From CAMTUH01 sp947084935 (GTDB lineage Bacteria > Pseudomonadota > Gammaproteobacteria > Coxiellales > Coxiellaceae), in NCBI GenBank assembly GCA_947084935.1, contig CAMTUH010000002.1:1-64000 (forward strand): a stretch of 64,000 bases of DNA, written 5' to 3'. Made by a program: the position numbers and the translations under genes. The notes under the pieces are model-generated. The model saw only the letters and a list, made by a program, of their open reading frames with translations, ran no database searches and was not told the origin of the DNA. Below, piece after piece: positions 1-8,446 of this stretch (position 1 is its first letter; each line of letters opens with the position of its first letter).

Positions 1-104
1 AAGCGGAACTCGCATGAAGCAAAGCTTCATGCCCGCTGAGCGCCCGAGCCAACGATGGCGAGGGCAGCTTGCAAGCGAAGCATGGAATGCGTAGCGCCGC
101 AAGG

Positions 105-150
105 GCCAAAGCCCGACGAGCCATTGCGCGGCATAACACCCCGAACTCAA
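105..150. repeat. Partial copy of dispersed palindromic repeat, family C
   Basis: The stretch containing GCCCGACGAGCCATTGCGCG followed by a CATAACACCCC-like end recurs at 12915-13003 and 63437-63500. Only the right half is present here. The first 104 bases hold a small palindrome (GCATGAAGC-AAA-GCTTCATGC near 13-33) but no gene that I can support. Confidence 0.7.
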
Positions 151-156
151 TCCAAT

Positions 157-1782
157 CTAGAAATACGCCCCAAATTGAAGCGTCACCATATTCCGCGTAC
201 CGCCCACATTCGCCGTCGGCACCGGTAACTGCACACCCGTCACGGCGTTTAATGGAGTTTGCGCGTAGTTAATATCGTGGCGGTATTCAATCCCCATCAT
301 CGTATTTTTCCAAATCGAGGCACTGATCACAAAAGCATAGGTATTCTTCGGCAAATTCAATGCCAATGCTTGCCACGTCTGTCCGTACACAAATCCGAAT
401 GAAACCGGTTTACCGTGGATGCTGGTGTTGAAATCAATTTCCGTATGAAGCGCTTTTACTGCCGCACCAACGTTGTTAAACGTCATATCCGTCGGTGAAA
501 AACGATTGGTCGCCGATATAAATTCAGCAAGCAAGGTAATTACTTTTCCTGCATATTCCAGATGCCAATCTAAAGCCGGTACGCTGCGGGCTAATTCTTC
601 ACCTCCCGGCGTTTCACCAAATCCACCAAACTGGGCCAAGGAAGTCTGTCGAATATTTCCCGTCACAAACGCAACCACGAGCGGGTCAATCCCGTTATTC
701 TGCATACCCTGCGAATCCGCAATATTGCTGACATAGCCGGCACCAAAATCCAACGAGGTCGTCTGATATCCCGCATTGACGCCGCCTTGCCGCAGCAGAC
801 GATCCAAGCCCGAAACTTTATTCCCCTGAAATCCGTAAGCCTGAGCATAAAATCCGTTGTCGTAAAAACCCAGCAGCGCCGCACGAACCTCGAGCCTCGC
901 CATAGATTCTGTTAATGGCGTCGTTAACATGAGCGAAGAATAGCGACCAAAGGGTGCATAAATTTGACCGATTGTAAAATACAGCGGCGTATAATTTAAA
1001 TTTCCAATCGTTAAAAAACCACGGCTTAAATAAATTCGAGAATTAGTGACCCGGCTACCGGTTGACGGTGGAGAGCTGTCGTAATTTAAAGCAATCAAGC
1101 CATCAGCCCACGAGCTGATAAACGGTGCAACATCCAAGTTGGCCGTACTTAAATTGATGTCGTCGTCTTCCTTGTTATCGAAATTGTGGTTGATAATCAT
1201 TTGCCCTTCTAAACCACCACTGATCATCAAAATGGCCCGATTTTGCAGCGTATCTCCCACCGTCGACAACAGATAGTCCAAATACTGACGCTGACGCAGT
1301 AAAATCAGGTCTTCATTCATACTGGGATATTGATACAGCAAATCCGACGCATCAAAAGCGGACTTCAACCCCAGCAAAGGCGAAGTAGTTACGGTAATCC
1401 CCTGGCGAAAACGCATCGGGCTAAAATAACCATAAGGCTGAATCCCTAAATGGAGCGCCTGCTCTTCTTTCGCTTCTTCTGGCCCGGAAACCCAGCGAGC
1501 ATCGGGATCATGCAGGTGACCGTTGGGGGCGGGCGGCGGTATGTGGGCTTTCGATTTCGCACGGGTTTTTGCTTTGGATTGAGCTTTGGATTGACGCTTT
1601 CGTACCTGGCTTAACTCCGATTGCAACTGATGAATTTCCTGGTGTAATTGTTCTTCTTCGGACTGAACCGATTGCAAATGGCGCTGTAATTCTTCTTTTG
1701 AGGGAACGTAAGGTATCGCCGCGTAGCACGAAAAGGAAAGCAAACTACCGGTAAGAGCACACAGTAAAAGTATTCCTCTCAC
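157..1782 (-). CDS. LbtU-like outer-membrane siderophore porin
   Basis: A 541-residue exported protein. The N-terminus is a signal peptide ending near CYA/AIP (about residue 22), followed by a Glu/Gln-rich coiled coil (about 28-75) and then a long Gly/aromatic-rich region typical of a beta-barrel, ending in Phe. A coiled coil followed by a barrel, with blocks such as SRIYLSRGFLTIGNLN and GQIYAPFGRYSS, matches my memory of the Legionella LbtU/DUF3573 family, which imports legiobactin. The ligand here is unknown. The start codon is GTG, chosen because a perfect AAGGAGG lies 10 nt upstream. It is divergent from pyrC with a 70-bp gap. It could instead be a general porin of the same fold. Confidence 0.7.
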   Translation of the reverse strand: MRGILLLCALTGSLLSFSCYAAIPYVPSKEELQRHLQSVQSEEEQLHQEIHQLQSELSQVRKRQSKAQSKAKTRAKSKAHIPPPAPNGHLHDPDARWVSGPEEAKEEQALHLGIQPYGYFSPMRFRQGITVTTSPLLGLKSAFDASDLLYQYPSMNEDLILLRQRQYLDYLLSTVGDTLQNRAILMISGGLEGQMIINHNFDNKEDDDINLSTANLDVAPFISSWADGLIALNYDSSPPSTGSRVTNSRIYLSRGFLTIGNLNYTPLYFTIGQIYAPFGRYSSLMLTTPLTESMARLEVRAALLGFYDNGFYAQAYGFQGNKVSGLDRLLRQGGVNAGYQTTSLDFGAGYVSNIADSQGMQNNGIDPLVVAFVTGNIRQTSLAQFGGFGETPGGEELARSVPALDWHLEYAGKVITLLAEFISATNRFSPTDMTFNNVGAAVKALHTEIDFNTSIHGKPVSFGFVYGQTWQALALNLPKNTYAFVISASIWKNTMMGIEYRHDINYAQTPLNAVTGVQLPVPTANVGGTRNMVTLQFGAYF

Positions 1783-1837
1783 GGCTTCGATACCTCCTTG
1801 AGCAGAGACTCATAAGATACACAGCTCATGGCCATTT

Positions 1838-1846
1838 TGCTACAAT
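1838..1846 (+). promoter_or_regulatory. Extended -10 promoter of pyrC, likely leaderless
   Basis: TGCTACAAT is an extended -10 element (TGn plus TACAAT at 1841-1846). The pyrC ATG begins at 1853, six nucleotides further on, where transcription would be expected to start. No Shine-Dalgarno sequence lies between them. Confidence 0.5.
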
Positions 1847-1852
1847 AATTTT

Positions 1853-2890
1853 ATGAATAAAATTAGCTTAATCCGCCCCGACGATTGGCATTGTCACTTA
1901 CGCGATCATCACGCGCTTTCACGAACCGTCACTGATGCAGTAAAACAATTTCACCGCGCCATTGTGATGCCAAACCTATCACCCCCAATCACACACGTTG
2001 CACACGCCAGCGCCTATCGGGAGAGAATAAAAAATCATATCCCCAAAAATAGCGACTTCCAGCCACTCATGACACTGTATTTGACCGAAACTCTGACAAA
2101 AAAAGACATCATGGAAGCGAAAAATTCAGGAATCATTTTCGCATTTAAATTATATCCTGCGAACGTAACGACACACTCTCAAGCCGGCGTAAAAAACTTA
2201 CAGAATATTTATCCCTTGTTAGAAAGCTTGGAAGCCGTCGATTTACCGCTATTAATCCACGGAGAAATTCCCGATCCGGATGTTGATGTCTTCGATCGTG
2301 AAGCCGTTTTCGTTGAACGCCATCTCAATGCTTTTACAAAAACTTTCCCCAAATTACGGATGGTGTTAGAACACGTCTCCACAAAACTCGCCGTCGATTT
2401 TGTGATTGGCGCACCCAACACCATCGCCGCAACCATCACCCCTCACCACCTGTGGCTTAATCGAAATCAGTTGCTCGCAAACGGATTGCGTCCGCATCTT
2501 TTTTGCCTTCCCATTGTAAAAACTGAGCGAGATCAAAACGCGCTGGTGCAAGCTGCCGTGAGTGGGAATCCCAAATTTTTCCTGGGCACCGACAGCGCAC
2601 CCCACGCAAAATCCAAAAAAGAATCCGCCTGCTGCCCGGCCGGCATTTACACCGCCCACGCGGCCATCGAACTCTATGCAGAAATATTTGAAAAACAAGA
2701 TGCGTTGGATAAGTTAGAAGGCTTCGCCAGCCGTTTTGGCGCGCAATTTTATCGGCTGCCCGTGAACACCGATACCATCACCCTGCACCAACAACCCTGG
2801 CAAATCCCCCCTTCCTTACCTTTTGGCGATGAAGAATTGGTCCCTTTTATGGCCGGAGAAAACTTACGGTGGAAATGTAGGGCTGAATGA
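1853..2890 (+). CDS. pyrC: Dihydroorotase
   Basis: Catalyses the reversible cyclisation of N-carbamoyl-aspartate to dihydroorotate, the third step of de novo pyrimidine synthesis, in the cytoplasm. All hallmarks of the class II enzyme are visible: the metal-binding HxH (His13, His15, in DWHCHLRD), the Lys carboxylated to bridge the two zinc ions (Lys99 in FAFKLYPAN), further ligands in IHGE and LEHVST, and the catalytic Asp in GTDSAPH near 247. The length (345 aa) is normal. The last codons and the TGA stop (RAE-stop) fall inside a dispersed repeat that starts at 2877, so the extreme C-terminus is probably repeat-derived. Confidence 0.97.
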   Translation: MNKISLIRPDDWHCHLRDHHALSRTVTDAVKQFHRAIVMPNLSPPITHVAHASAYRERIKNHIPKNSDFQPLMTLYLTETLTKKDIMEAKNSGIIFAFKLYPANVTTHSQAGVKNLQNIYPLLESLEAVDLPLLIHGEIPDPDVDVFDREAVFVERHLNAFTKTFPKLRMVLEHVSTKLAVDFVIGAPNTIAATITPHHLWLNRNQLLANGLRPHLFCLPIVKTERDQNALVQAAVSGNPKFFLGTDSAPHAKSKKESACCPAGIYTAHAAIELYAEIFEKQDALDKLEGFASRFGAQFYRLPVNTDTITLHQQPWQIPPSLPFGDEELVPFMAGENLRWKCRAE

Positions 2891-2903
2891 AATGAAGCCC
2901 AAC
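2877..2903. repeat. Dispersed repeat family H, short copy
   Basis: GTAGGGCTGAATGAAATGAA followed by GCCCAAC can fold on itself (GGGCT/AGCCC). Related copies lie at 14604-14682 and 26213-26233. The repeat begins inside the pyrC coding region and supplies its stop codon. Confidence 0.7.
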
Positions 2904-2919
2904 GCCTGAATTTTAGCCT

Positions 2920-3056
2920 CCGTCATTGCGAGGCGCCGTCAGGCGCCGCGGCAATCCAGAATTAATTAATAATTTCCTGGATTGCTTCGGCATGGCCTCG
3001 CAATGACGGGGAAGTTCCTGGGTTACACCACGAAGCGTGGCTGCACCCAGGCTACA
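2920..3056. repeat. Long palindrome (family F) followed by half of a family A repeat
   Basis: CGTCATTGCGAGGC at the left pairs with GCCTCGCAATGACG at about 2995-3008; between them CCAG-AATTAATTAATAATTT-CCTGG forms the loop region. From about 3012 to 3056 follows CCTGGGTTAC...CACCCAGGCTAC, the right half of the family A element seen elsewhere. There is no U-tract, so this is a repeat rather than a classical terminator. Confidence 0.75.
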
Positions 3057-3095
3057 AATTGCCCTTTCAAATTGAATTCCGTGTAAAATACCGGG

Positions 3096-3716
3096 ATGTC
3101 TGACCAACCCACATTGCCTGTTGCACTAAGAAACCGATTTTCTGGATATCTTCCGATCGTCATCGACATCGAAACAGCGGGGGTTAATCCTTTAAAAGAT
3201 GCCTTACTCGAAATCGCCGCTATTCGTATTGTTTTAGACGATCAAGGACAACTGCAGCCCGGTGAATTATTTGCCTGCCACGTGCTTCCTTTTGAAGGAG
3301 CCAATTTGGATCCCGTAGCATTAGAAATTAATCGGATTGATCCTTTTCATCCGTTTCGATTTGCCATCGATGAAAAAAAGGCGCTGGAAGGCCTGTTCGA
3401 TTTTGCAGAAAAAGCCGTAAAAGAAACCGGCTGTCGTCGTGCGGTACTCGTCGGGCACAATGCGCATTTTGATCTGAGTTTTATTCAGGCGGCGATGAAA
3501 CGGTGTAAATTTAAAAAATCCCCCTTTCACGCGTTCACGTGTTTTGATACAGCCACACTCTCGGGAGTGGTATTTGGCAAAACCGTTCTCGCCAAAGCAC
3601 TTAAACACGTAGGTATTCCATTCGACAAAAATGAAGCCCACTCCGCCATCTACGATACAAAGCGCACCGCGGAATTGTTCTGCTTGATTGCTAATCGAGT
3701 TCAATTTAAATGGTGA
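3096..3716 (+). CDS. rnt: Ribonuclease T
   Basis: A 3'-5' exoribonuclease of the DEDD superfamily that trims 3' ends of tRNA and other stable RNAs. The three exonuclease motifs are clear: ExoI in VIDIETAGVNP (about residues 21-31), ExoII in GHNAHFDLSFIQ (about 116-127) and ExoIII in HSAIYDTKRTAELF near 180-195, with the catalytic His before the last Asp. The length (206 aa) is close to the E. coli enzyme. No good Shine-Dalgarno precedes the ATG. A TAAAAT hexamer ends 6 nt before it, so the message may be nearly leaderless. Confidence 0.95.
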   Translation: MSDQPTLPVALRNRFSGYLPIVIDIETAGVNPLKDALLEIAAIRIVLDDQGQLQPGELFACHVLPFEGANLDPVALEINRIDPFHPFRFAIDEKKALEGLFDFAEKAVKETGCRRAVLVGHNAHFDLSFIQAAMKRCKFKKSPFHAFTCFDTATLSGVVFGKTVLAKALKHVGIPFDKNEAHSAIYDTKRTAELFCLIANRVQFKW

Positions 3717-3731
3717 GCTTCTGAAAATAGT

Positions 3732-3809
3732 GTGTCATCCCGAGAAGCCATGCGACGAAAGATCTCCATGAAACCAGGGAGATCCTTCGTGAAGCACTCA
3801 GGATGACAC
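3732..3809. repeat. Palindromic repeat, family G
   Basis: Outer arms GTGTCATCCCGAG and CTCAGGATGACAC face each other across about 55 bp that holds an inner pairing (GATCTCC/GGGAGATC). It sits between the convergent rnt and the basic-protein gene. A fragment resembling its left arm occurs at the end of ubiC (about 30447-30475). Confidence 0.7.
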
Positions 3810-3816
3810 CGATCCG

Positions 3817-4257
3817 TTACATCGCTTCTGCGGGTTCCATCGCGGACGCAGAAGGTTGCGGCATATCCACTCTCGGTGCTCGTGGTTTTTGAGCGGCCGG
3901 ACGGTTTGCGCGAGGTTGTTGTGCAGGCGCTTCCGCAGCGGGTTGAGCTTTTGCACGACGGCGAGCCGGCGATTTTCGAGCCGGTTTACGACCTGCTCTT
4001 TTTGCCTTCACGGAAACGGCAACGCGCGGTGCTTTTTCACTGTATGTTTGTTCGAATTTCGCAACGGCCTCTGCAATTGCTTCAGCACAACGAACGGTTC
4101 GCTCTTGGGCGGCCAAATAACCCGTTTCATAGCCAATGTTAGCCGCTTCCTGGATGACTGCTTCCTGATTGGCTTGCATTTGGCTCATAGCTTGTTGACA
4201 AGCGCGAAGTTGTTGCTTCAAATCCACCACTTGTTTTTCCGCTGTTGATCTTGGCAT
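3817..4257 (-). CDS. Small basic protein with histone-H1-like C-terminal tail
   Basis: I do not recognise a named family. The first ~75 residues are helical and Gln/Ala-rich (QQLRACQQAMSQMQANQ), suggesting a coiled coil. The last ~65 residues are very rich in Ala, Lys, Arg and Pro (KAKRAGRKPARKS, RRRAKAQPAAE), like the tail of eukaryotic H1 or bacterial H1-like proteins. DNA or RNA binding is an inference from this composition. The start is ATG 4257 (MPRSTAEK) because GGAGAGG precedes it; the ATG 15 nt upstream is part of that ribosome site. It is a single gene between two palindrome or terminator elements. 146 aa. Confidence 0.75.
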   Translation of the reverse strand: MPRSTAEKQVVDLKQQLRACQQAMSQMQANQEAVIQEAANIGYETGYLAAQERTVRCAEAIAEAVAKFEQTYSEKAPRVAVSVKAKRAGRKPARKSPARRRAKAQPAAEAPAQQPRANRPAAQKPRAPRVDMPQPSASAMEPAEAM

Positions 4258-4334
4258 GGTTGTCCTCTCCATTTAAATGAATTAACGCAAGAAAGGTAAC
4301 GAGTATATCAGAAATTTTATAAATGTAATGCAGG

Positions 4335-4368
4335 CAAAAAAAAACGGCGGAGCATTCTCCGCCGTTTT
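4335..4368 (-). terminator. Rho-independent terminator of ahpC
   Basis: On the minus strand an A-rich stretch, a GC-rich 8-bp stem (CGGCGGAG/CTCCGCCG) with a 4-nt loop, and a run of nine T residues follow the ahpC stop. The plus strand also has TTTT after the stem, so it may act weakly in both directions. Confidence 0.85.
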
Positions 4369-4396
4369 ATTAATCTTAATCGTTAAGCAATGTCGA

Positions 4397-5002
4397 TTAT
4401 AATCGATCGCCGTTTTCAGCCAGATATTGCGCAACACCAGCGGGCGAGGCTTTCATTCCTACGTCGCCTTTTTGCCAGTTAGCCGGGCACACTTCACCGT
4501 GTTTTTCCGTAAATTGCAATGCATCAGCCAGACGCACTAATTCGCGAATATTTCGACCCAAGGGCAGATCGTTCACAATTTGCGAACGAACCACACCGCG
4601 TTTATCAATCAAGAACGCGCCGCGCAACGCCACGCCGGCATCGGGATGTTCCACACCGTAACTGCGGCAGATAGTGTGATTGATGTCAGCCGCTAACGTG
4701 TAGCGTACCGGCCCAATACCCCCCTTATCAACCGGGGTATTGCGCCAAGCATTGTGCGTAAATTGGGAATCGATAGACACGGCAATCACTTCGACGCCGC
4801 GGCTCTGAAATTCAGAAATCGCATGATCCAACGCAATCAGTTCAGACGGGCAAACAAAGGTAAAATCCAGGGGATAGAAGAATATGACCCCATATTTGCC
4901 TTGGATGGCCTCACTTAAATTGAAGTTTTCGACGATCTTGCCATCGGCAAGAACGGCAGGAACCGTAAAATCAGGGGCTTCGCGCCCTACCAGTACAGCC
5001 AT
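4397..5002 (-). CDS. ahpC: Alkyl hydroperoxide reductase / 2-Cys peroxiredoxin
   Basis: Reduces hydrogen peroxide and organic hydroperoxides in the cytoplasm through a thiol cycle. The peroxidatic Cys51 lies in PLDFTFVCPSE and the resolving Cys172 in EVCPANW, so this is a typical 2-Cys enzyme of about 200 residues. No ahpF neighbours it, so electrons presumably come from a thioredoxin-type partner. It is divergent from sodB, which makes this intergenic stretch a shared oxidative-stress control region. A good -35/-10 pair and a palindrome over the -10 lie upstream (see the separate entry). Confidence 0.95.
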   Translation of the reverse strand: MAVLVGREAPDFTVPAVLADGKIVENFNLSEAIQGKYGVIFFYPLDFTFVCPSELIALDHAISEFQSRGVEVIAVSIDSQFTHNAWRNTPVDKGGIGPVRYTLAADINHTICRSYGVEHPDAGVALRGAFLIDKRGVVRSQIVNDLPLGRNIRELVRLADALQFTEKHGEVCPANWQKGDVGMKASPAGVAQYLAENGDRL

Positions 5003-5028
5003 GGATGAACCTCCGCTCAGTAATTAGT

Positions 5029-5060
5029 ACTAATTTAGTCCTATATAGACCTATTGTCAA
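5029..5060 (-). promoter_or_regulatory. ahpC promoter with palindrome over the -10
   Basis: On the minus strand TTGACA (5055-5060) is followed after exactly 17 nt by TAAATT (5032-5037). GACTAAATTAGT (5029-5040) covers the -10 and contains the inverted repeat ACTAA-A-TTAGT. GACTAAATTAGT agrees with the central part of the IscR type 1 consensus as I remember it; the outer half does not. Which regulator binds is unknown. Confidence 0.6.
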
Positions 5061-5170
5061 TAGGGTCCTTATAATACCCGCTACTCGCGCCACGAGCAAA
5101 GCTAGAAATCACCCCCACAATACGGTATCGTGCATGAGCGAGAAGTCATTGAAATAAGGAGACCCTCATC

Positions 5171-5752
5171 ATGACCTTTGAACTCCCGAAACTCCCCTAC
5201 CCAATGGATGCTTTAGAGCCACACATTTCTCAGGAAACCCTAGAATACCATTACGGCAAACACCACGCCGCTTACGTTAATAAATTGAATGGGCTAATCA
5301 AAGGCACGGAATTTGAGAAGAAATCGTTGGACGATATTATTCTCAAATCTTCTGGCGGGATATTTAATAACGCCGCGCAAGTGTGGAACCACACTTTTTA
5401 TTGGAACTGCATGAGTCCCGAAGGCGGCGGAGAACCCTACGATGCCTTAGCGGCGGCGATCGATAAAAACTTCGGTTCTTATGAAAAATTTAAGGACCAA
5501 TTTATCAGTGCCGCCAACAACCACTTCGGATCCGGTTGGGCCTGGTTAGTGAAAACAAAAGACGGTAAATTGGAAGTGGTAAGCACCAGCAATGCCGGAA
5601 ATCCCATGACCGATCATAAAAAACCGCTGCTTACCTGCGACGTCTGGGAACACGCGTATTACATTGACACCCGAAACGATCGTCCTAAATACGTCAATAA
5701 TTTTTGGCAGTTGGTGAATTGGGATTTTGTCGTGAAAAATTTTAACGGGTAA
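5171..5752 (+). CDS. sodB: Iron superoxide dismutase
   Basis: Converts superoxide to hydrogen peroxide and oxygen in the cytoplasm. The four metal ligands are in place: His27, His74 (AQVWNHTFYW), Asp157 and His161 (DVWEHAYY). The Gln at about 70 in AAQVWNHTFYW points to the iron rather than manganese form. The length (193 aa) is standard. A strong AAGGAGA ribosome site precedes the ATG. dapB follows after 11 bp, so the two are probably co-transcribed. Confidence 0.96.
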   Translation: MTFELPKLPYPMDALEPHISQETLEYHYGKHHAAYVNKLNGLIKGTEFEKKSLDDIILKSSGGIFNNAAQVWNHTFYWNCMSPEGGGEPYDALAAAIDKNFGSYEKFKDQFISAANNHFGSGWAWLVKTKDGKLEVVSTSNAGNPMTDHKKPLLTCDVWEHAYYIDTRNDRPKYVNNFWQLVNWDFVVKNFNG

Positions 5753-5763
5753 CCAAGAGACTC

Positions 5764-6486
5764 ATGGCAATTAAAGTTATTATCAACGGCGCCAATGGCA
5801 AAATGGGCCGAGTCACTAAAACCAGCATCGCTGATCAAAAAGATTTGCAACTGGTTGCCAGCACCGATCACGAAGACGACCTTGCACAAACCATAAAAAA
5901 AACCCATGCCGATGTGGTGATTGATTTCACGACACCACAATCGGCCTACACCAACGCGCAAATTATCATGGACGCAGGCGCACGACCCGTGATTGGCACG
6001 ACGGGATTAACGCTCGAACAAGTGAAAAAACTGGACCAATCCTGTCGCACTAAAAAATTAGGAGGCATCGTTGCACCTAATTTTTCTCTGGGCGGCGTGC
6101 TCATGATGAAATACGCCGCAGATGCCGCGCGGTATTTTACGGATGCGGAAATCATCGAAATGCACCACGCACAAAAAATCGATGCACCTTCTGGAACTGC
6201 AGCAAAAACCGCGCAAATGATGGGCGAAGCCCGCGCGAAAAAATCAAAAAGTACTACGCACAAAGACCGTTCCCGCGGTGATTGCCAAAACGGCGTCACG
6301 ATTCACTCGGTCCGCTTACCGGGGCTGTTTGCACATCAGTCGGTTATTTTCGGGGGAAATGGGGAGACGCTAACCATCCGTCACGATGGCCTCGATCGAA
6401 CAGCCATGATGCCCGGCGTATTTCTCGCGTGCCGTAAAGTGATGGAGCTGGATCGTTTAGTATACGGATTAGAGAATCTTTTGTAG
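5764..6486 (+). CDS. dapB: 4-hydroxy-tetrahydrodipicolinate reductase
   Basis: NAD(P)H-dependent reductase of the diaminopimelate/lysine pathway, feeding peptidoglycan and lysine synthesis. The N-terminal nucleotide-binding motif reads INGANGKMGR (about residues 7-16). GTTGL and the substrate and catalytic segment MHHAQKIDAPSGTAAK (near 137-152, with the His-His and Lys) are conserved. At 240 aa it is somewhat shorter than the E. coli enzyme (273) but complete at both ends. It lies 11 bp after sodB and converges on a small secreted-protein gene. Confidence 0.95.
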   Translation: MAIKVIINGANGKMGRVTKTSIADQKDLQLVASTDHEDDLAQTIKKTHADVVIDFTTPQSAYTNAQIIMDAGARPVIGTTGLTLEQVKKLDQSCRTKKLGGIVAPNFSLGGVLMMKYAADAARYFTDAEIIEMHHAQKIDAPSGTAAKTAQMMGEARAKKSKSTTHKDRSRGDCQNGVTIHSVRLPGLFAHQSVIFGGNGETLTIRHDGLDRTAMMPGVFLACRKVMELDRLVYGLENLL

Positions 6487-6491
6487 AGCCG

Positions 6492-6905
6492 TTATGGAAA
6501 TGCCGTAAACGGACAATAAGCTGGATCCGCAGAGCCTGTAAATACTTTTGGGCACCCCCCTGCAACCACCTGACCTTGATCATTTTTTTCCACGTTCCAG
6601 TTTTGCACCTCAGATAAACCCATTAACGTCTTTGCCGCAAAAACGTATTGTTCTTGCGGGCCATAAGCACAGGCGTATTGACCATTAATTTGCCCGAATA
6701 CTGTACTAAAAGGAGGAAATTGAGTCTGCGCCGAGCAATCGTCGCCGTGTAAAAGACGGAAACCAGACAAAATAGGAACTCCTTGCGAACCTCCTCCTAC
6801 GATTTGGCACTGAATAGCACTTGCTGGAGGACACAGAGCAGCAAAAGCATTGGCCACGGTCATAAAGCCGATGCCGGCAATAGCAATCCGCAAGACTTTT
6901 TTCAT
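6492..6905 (-). CDS. Small secreted Cys-containing protein, unknown function
   Basis: 137 residues with a clear signal peptide (KKVLRIAIAGIGFMTVANAFA, cleavage about residue 22). The mature part is about 115 residues with six cysteines (LCPPASAIQC, DDCSAQ, YACAYG, GGCPK, AYCPF), consistent with disulfides formed in the periplasm or outside. I do not recognise the family. A clean GGAG ribosome site precedes the start. It stands alone between dapB (convergent, 5 bp apart) and the glycine cleavage operon. Confidence 0.75.
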   Translation of the reverse strand: MKKVLRIAIAGIGFMTVANAFAALCPPASAIQCQIVGGGSQGVPILSGFRLLHGDDCSAQTQFPPFSTVFGQINGQYACAYGPQEQYVFAAKTLMGLSEVQNWNVEKNDQGQVVAGGCPKVFTGSADPAYCPFTAFP

Positions 6906-6981
6906 TTATTGACTCCTTCCTTTTTGGAGAGGAAGTTCATTATAGCAAATGGGCAAAAAACGTAACCCTGCTGGCTCAAAG

Positions 6982-8430
6982 TTAAGCGTTTTGCCACCGT
7001 AAATCCAGATCTCTTGCAGCTTTCACCTCATCCAGTCGTCCGACGGGTTGGTTATGCGGTGCCGTGTGCACTCGCTCGGGATCGGTTTTTATTTCTTCTA
7101 AAATCTGCTGCATGGCTTCCACAAATCGATCAAGTTCTTGCTTGCTTTCCGTTTCCGTCGGCTCAATCAAAAGGCACTCGGGCACGAGCAAAGGAAAATA
7201 AATCGTCGGCGCATAAAAACCAAAATCCAGTAAACGTTTGGCCACATCCAATGCGGAAATCCCGTATTCTTTCGTCAAGGGTTTGAGCGTCAAAATAAAT
7301 TCGTGCGAGGCACGACGATTCGGAAACGCCAGGGTAAAACCCACTTGACTCAAGCGTTTCATTAAATAATTAGCATTCAACGCCGCAAAATCCGCCACGC
7401 GCGATAACCCGTTCTTACCCAAGTGACGCAGATAAATATACGCGCGCAGTAAAACGCCCATATTACCCATGAACGTAGTCATGCGGCCAATCGTGTTCGG
7501 ACATTCTTTTTCGGTTAACCAAACGTAACCGTCCTGATTTTTTCCCACCATCGGAATCGGTAAAAATTCTAAAAGCCGTTTGCTGGCGGCCACGGGTCCT
7601 GCACCCGGACCTCCACCGCCGTGCGGCGTCGCAAAGGTTTTATGTAAATTTAAATGAACGACATCGAAACCCATATCACCCGGGCGCACTTTACCTAAAA
7701 TGGCATTTAAATTCGCGCCATCGTAATACAAGAGCCCACCCGCCTCATGAACGATTTTCGCAACGGACTGAATTTGTCGTTCAAAAACACCGAGCGTCGA
7801 TGGGTTAGTTAACATAATCCCGGCTGTTTTGGAACCGACCATCTTTGTCAGCGCATCGAGATCAATATCACCTTCTTTAGTCGTCGGAACTTCACGCACC
7901 TTAAATCCACACATCGCGGCCGAAGCGGGATTGGTTCCGTGCGCCGCATCGGGGACCAACATCTCGTCACGATCGGTATCGCCGCGTTTTTCATGATAAG
8001 CCTTAATCATGGCAACGCCCGCAAATTCACCCTGCGCACCGGCCATCGAAGCCAACGACATTTTCTCCATGCCCGTGATGTCTGCCAACATCGTTTGCAG
8101 CTCGTACAAACATTTTAAAAAATCTTGACTGTGTTTGACGTCGTTGAGCGGATGTCGTTGCAAATAACCCGGCAGTGACGCCAAGGTATTTGCCGAACGC
8201 GGGTTGTATTTCATGGTACACGAACCCAACGGATAAAAATGTGTATCGATGGAAAAATTGCGCGTTGATAAACGCGTAAAATGGCGCACCACTTCCAATT
8301 CCGATAATTCCGGTAGTTTCGGTGGGTCTTCGCGCAACAGCGCTTTGGGAATGTCGCGGACGTCACCCGCTTCGCGGATGGCTTGCGCCCAGTTACGTCG
8401 TTCGGGTTGTGATTTTTCGAATATGAGCAT
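6982..8430 (-). CDS. gcvPB: Glycine dehydrogenase (decarboxylating) subunit 2
   Basis: Second half of the P-protein of the glycine cleavage system, which decarboxylates glycine and passes the aminomethyl group to GcvH. It carries the PLP-binding lysine in HLNLHKTFATPHGGGGPG (about residue 270). Together with gcvPA it replaces the single long GcvP of E. coli; the two-subunit form is common in Firmicutes, archaea and some proteobacteria. The length (482 aa) is typical. It is the last gene of the operon, separated from gcvPA by a 72-bp gap filled by a perfect palindrome. Confidence 0.96.
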   Translation of the reverse strand: MLIFEKSQPERRNWAQAIREAGDVRDIPKALLREDPPKLPELSELEVVRHFTRLSTRNFSIDTHFYPLGSCTMKYNPRSANTLASLPGYLQRHPLNDVKHSQDFLKCLYELQTMLADITGMEKMSLASMAGAQGEFAGVAMIKAYHEKRGDTDRDEMLVPDAAHGTNPASAAMCGFKVREVPTTKEGDIDLDALTKMVGSKTAGIMLTNPSTLGVFERQIQSVAKIVHEAGGLLYYDGANLNAILGKVRPGDMGFDVVHLNLHKTFATPHGGGGPGAGPVAASKRLLEFLPIPMVGKNQDGYVWLTEKECPNTIGRMTTFMGNMGVLLRAYIYLRHLGKNGLSRVADFAALNANYLMKRLSQVGFTLAFPNRRASHEFILTLKPLTKEYGISALDVAKRLLDFGFYAPTIYFPLLVPECLLIEPTETESKQELDRFVEAMQQILEEIKTDPERVHTAPHNQPVGRLDEVKAARDLDLRWQNA

Positions 8431-8446
8431 AGGGTTTCCTCAGGCA

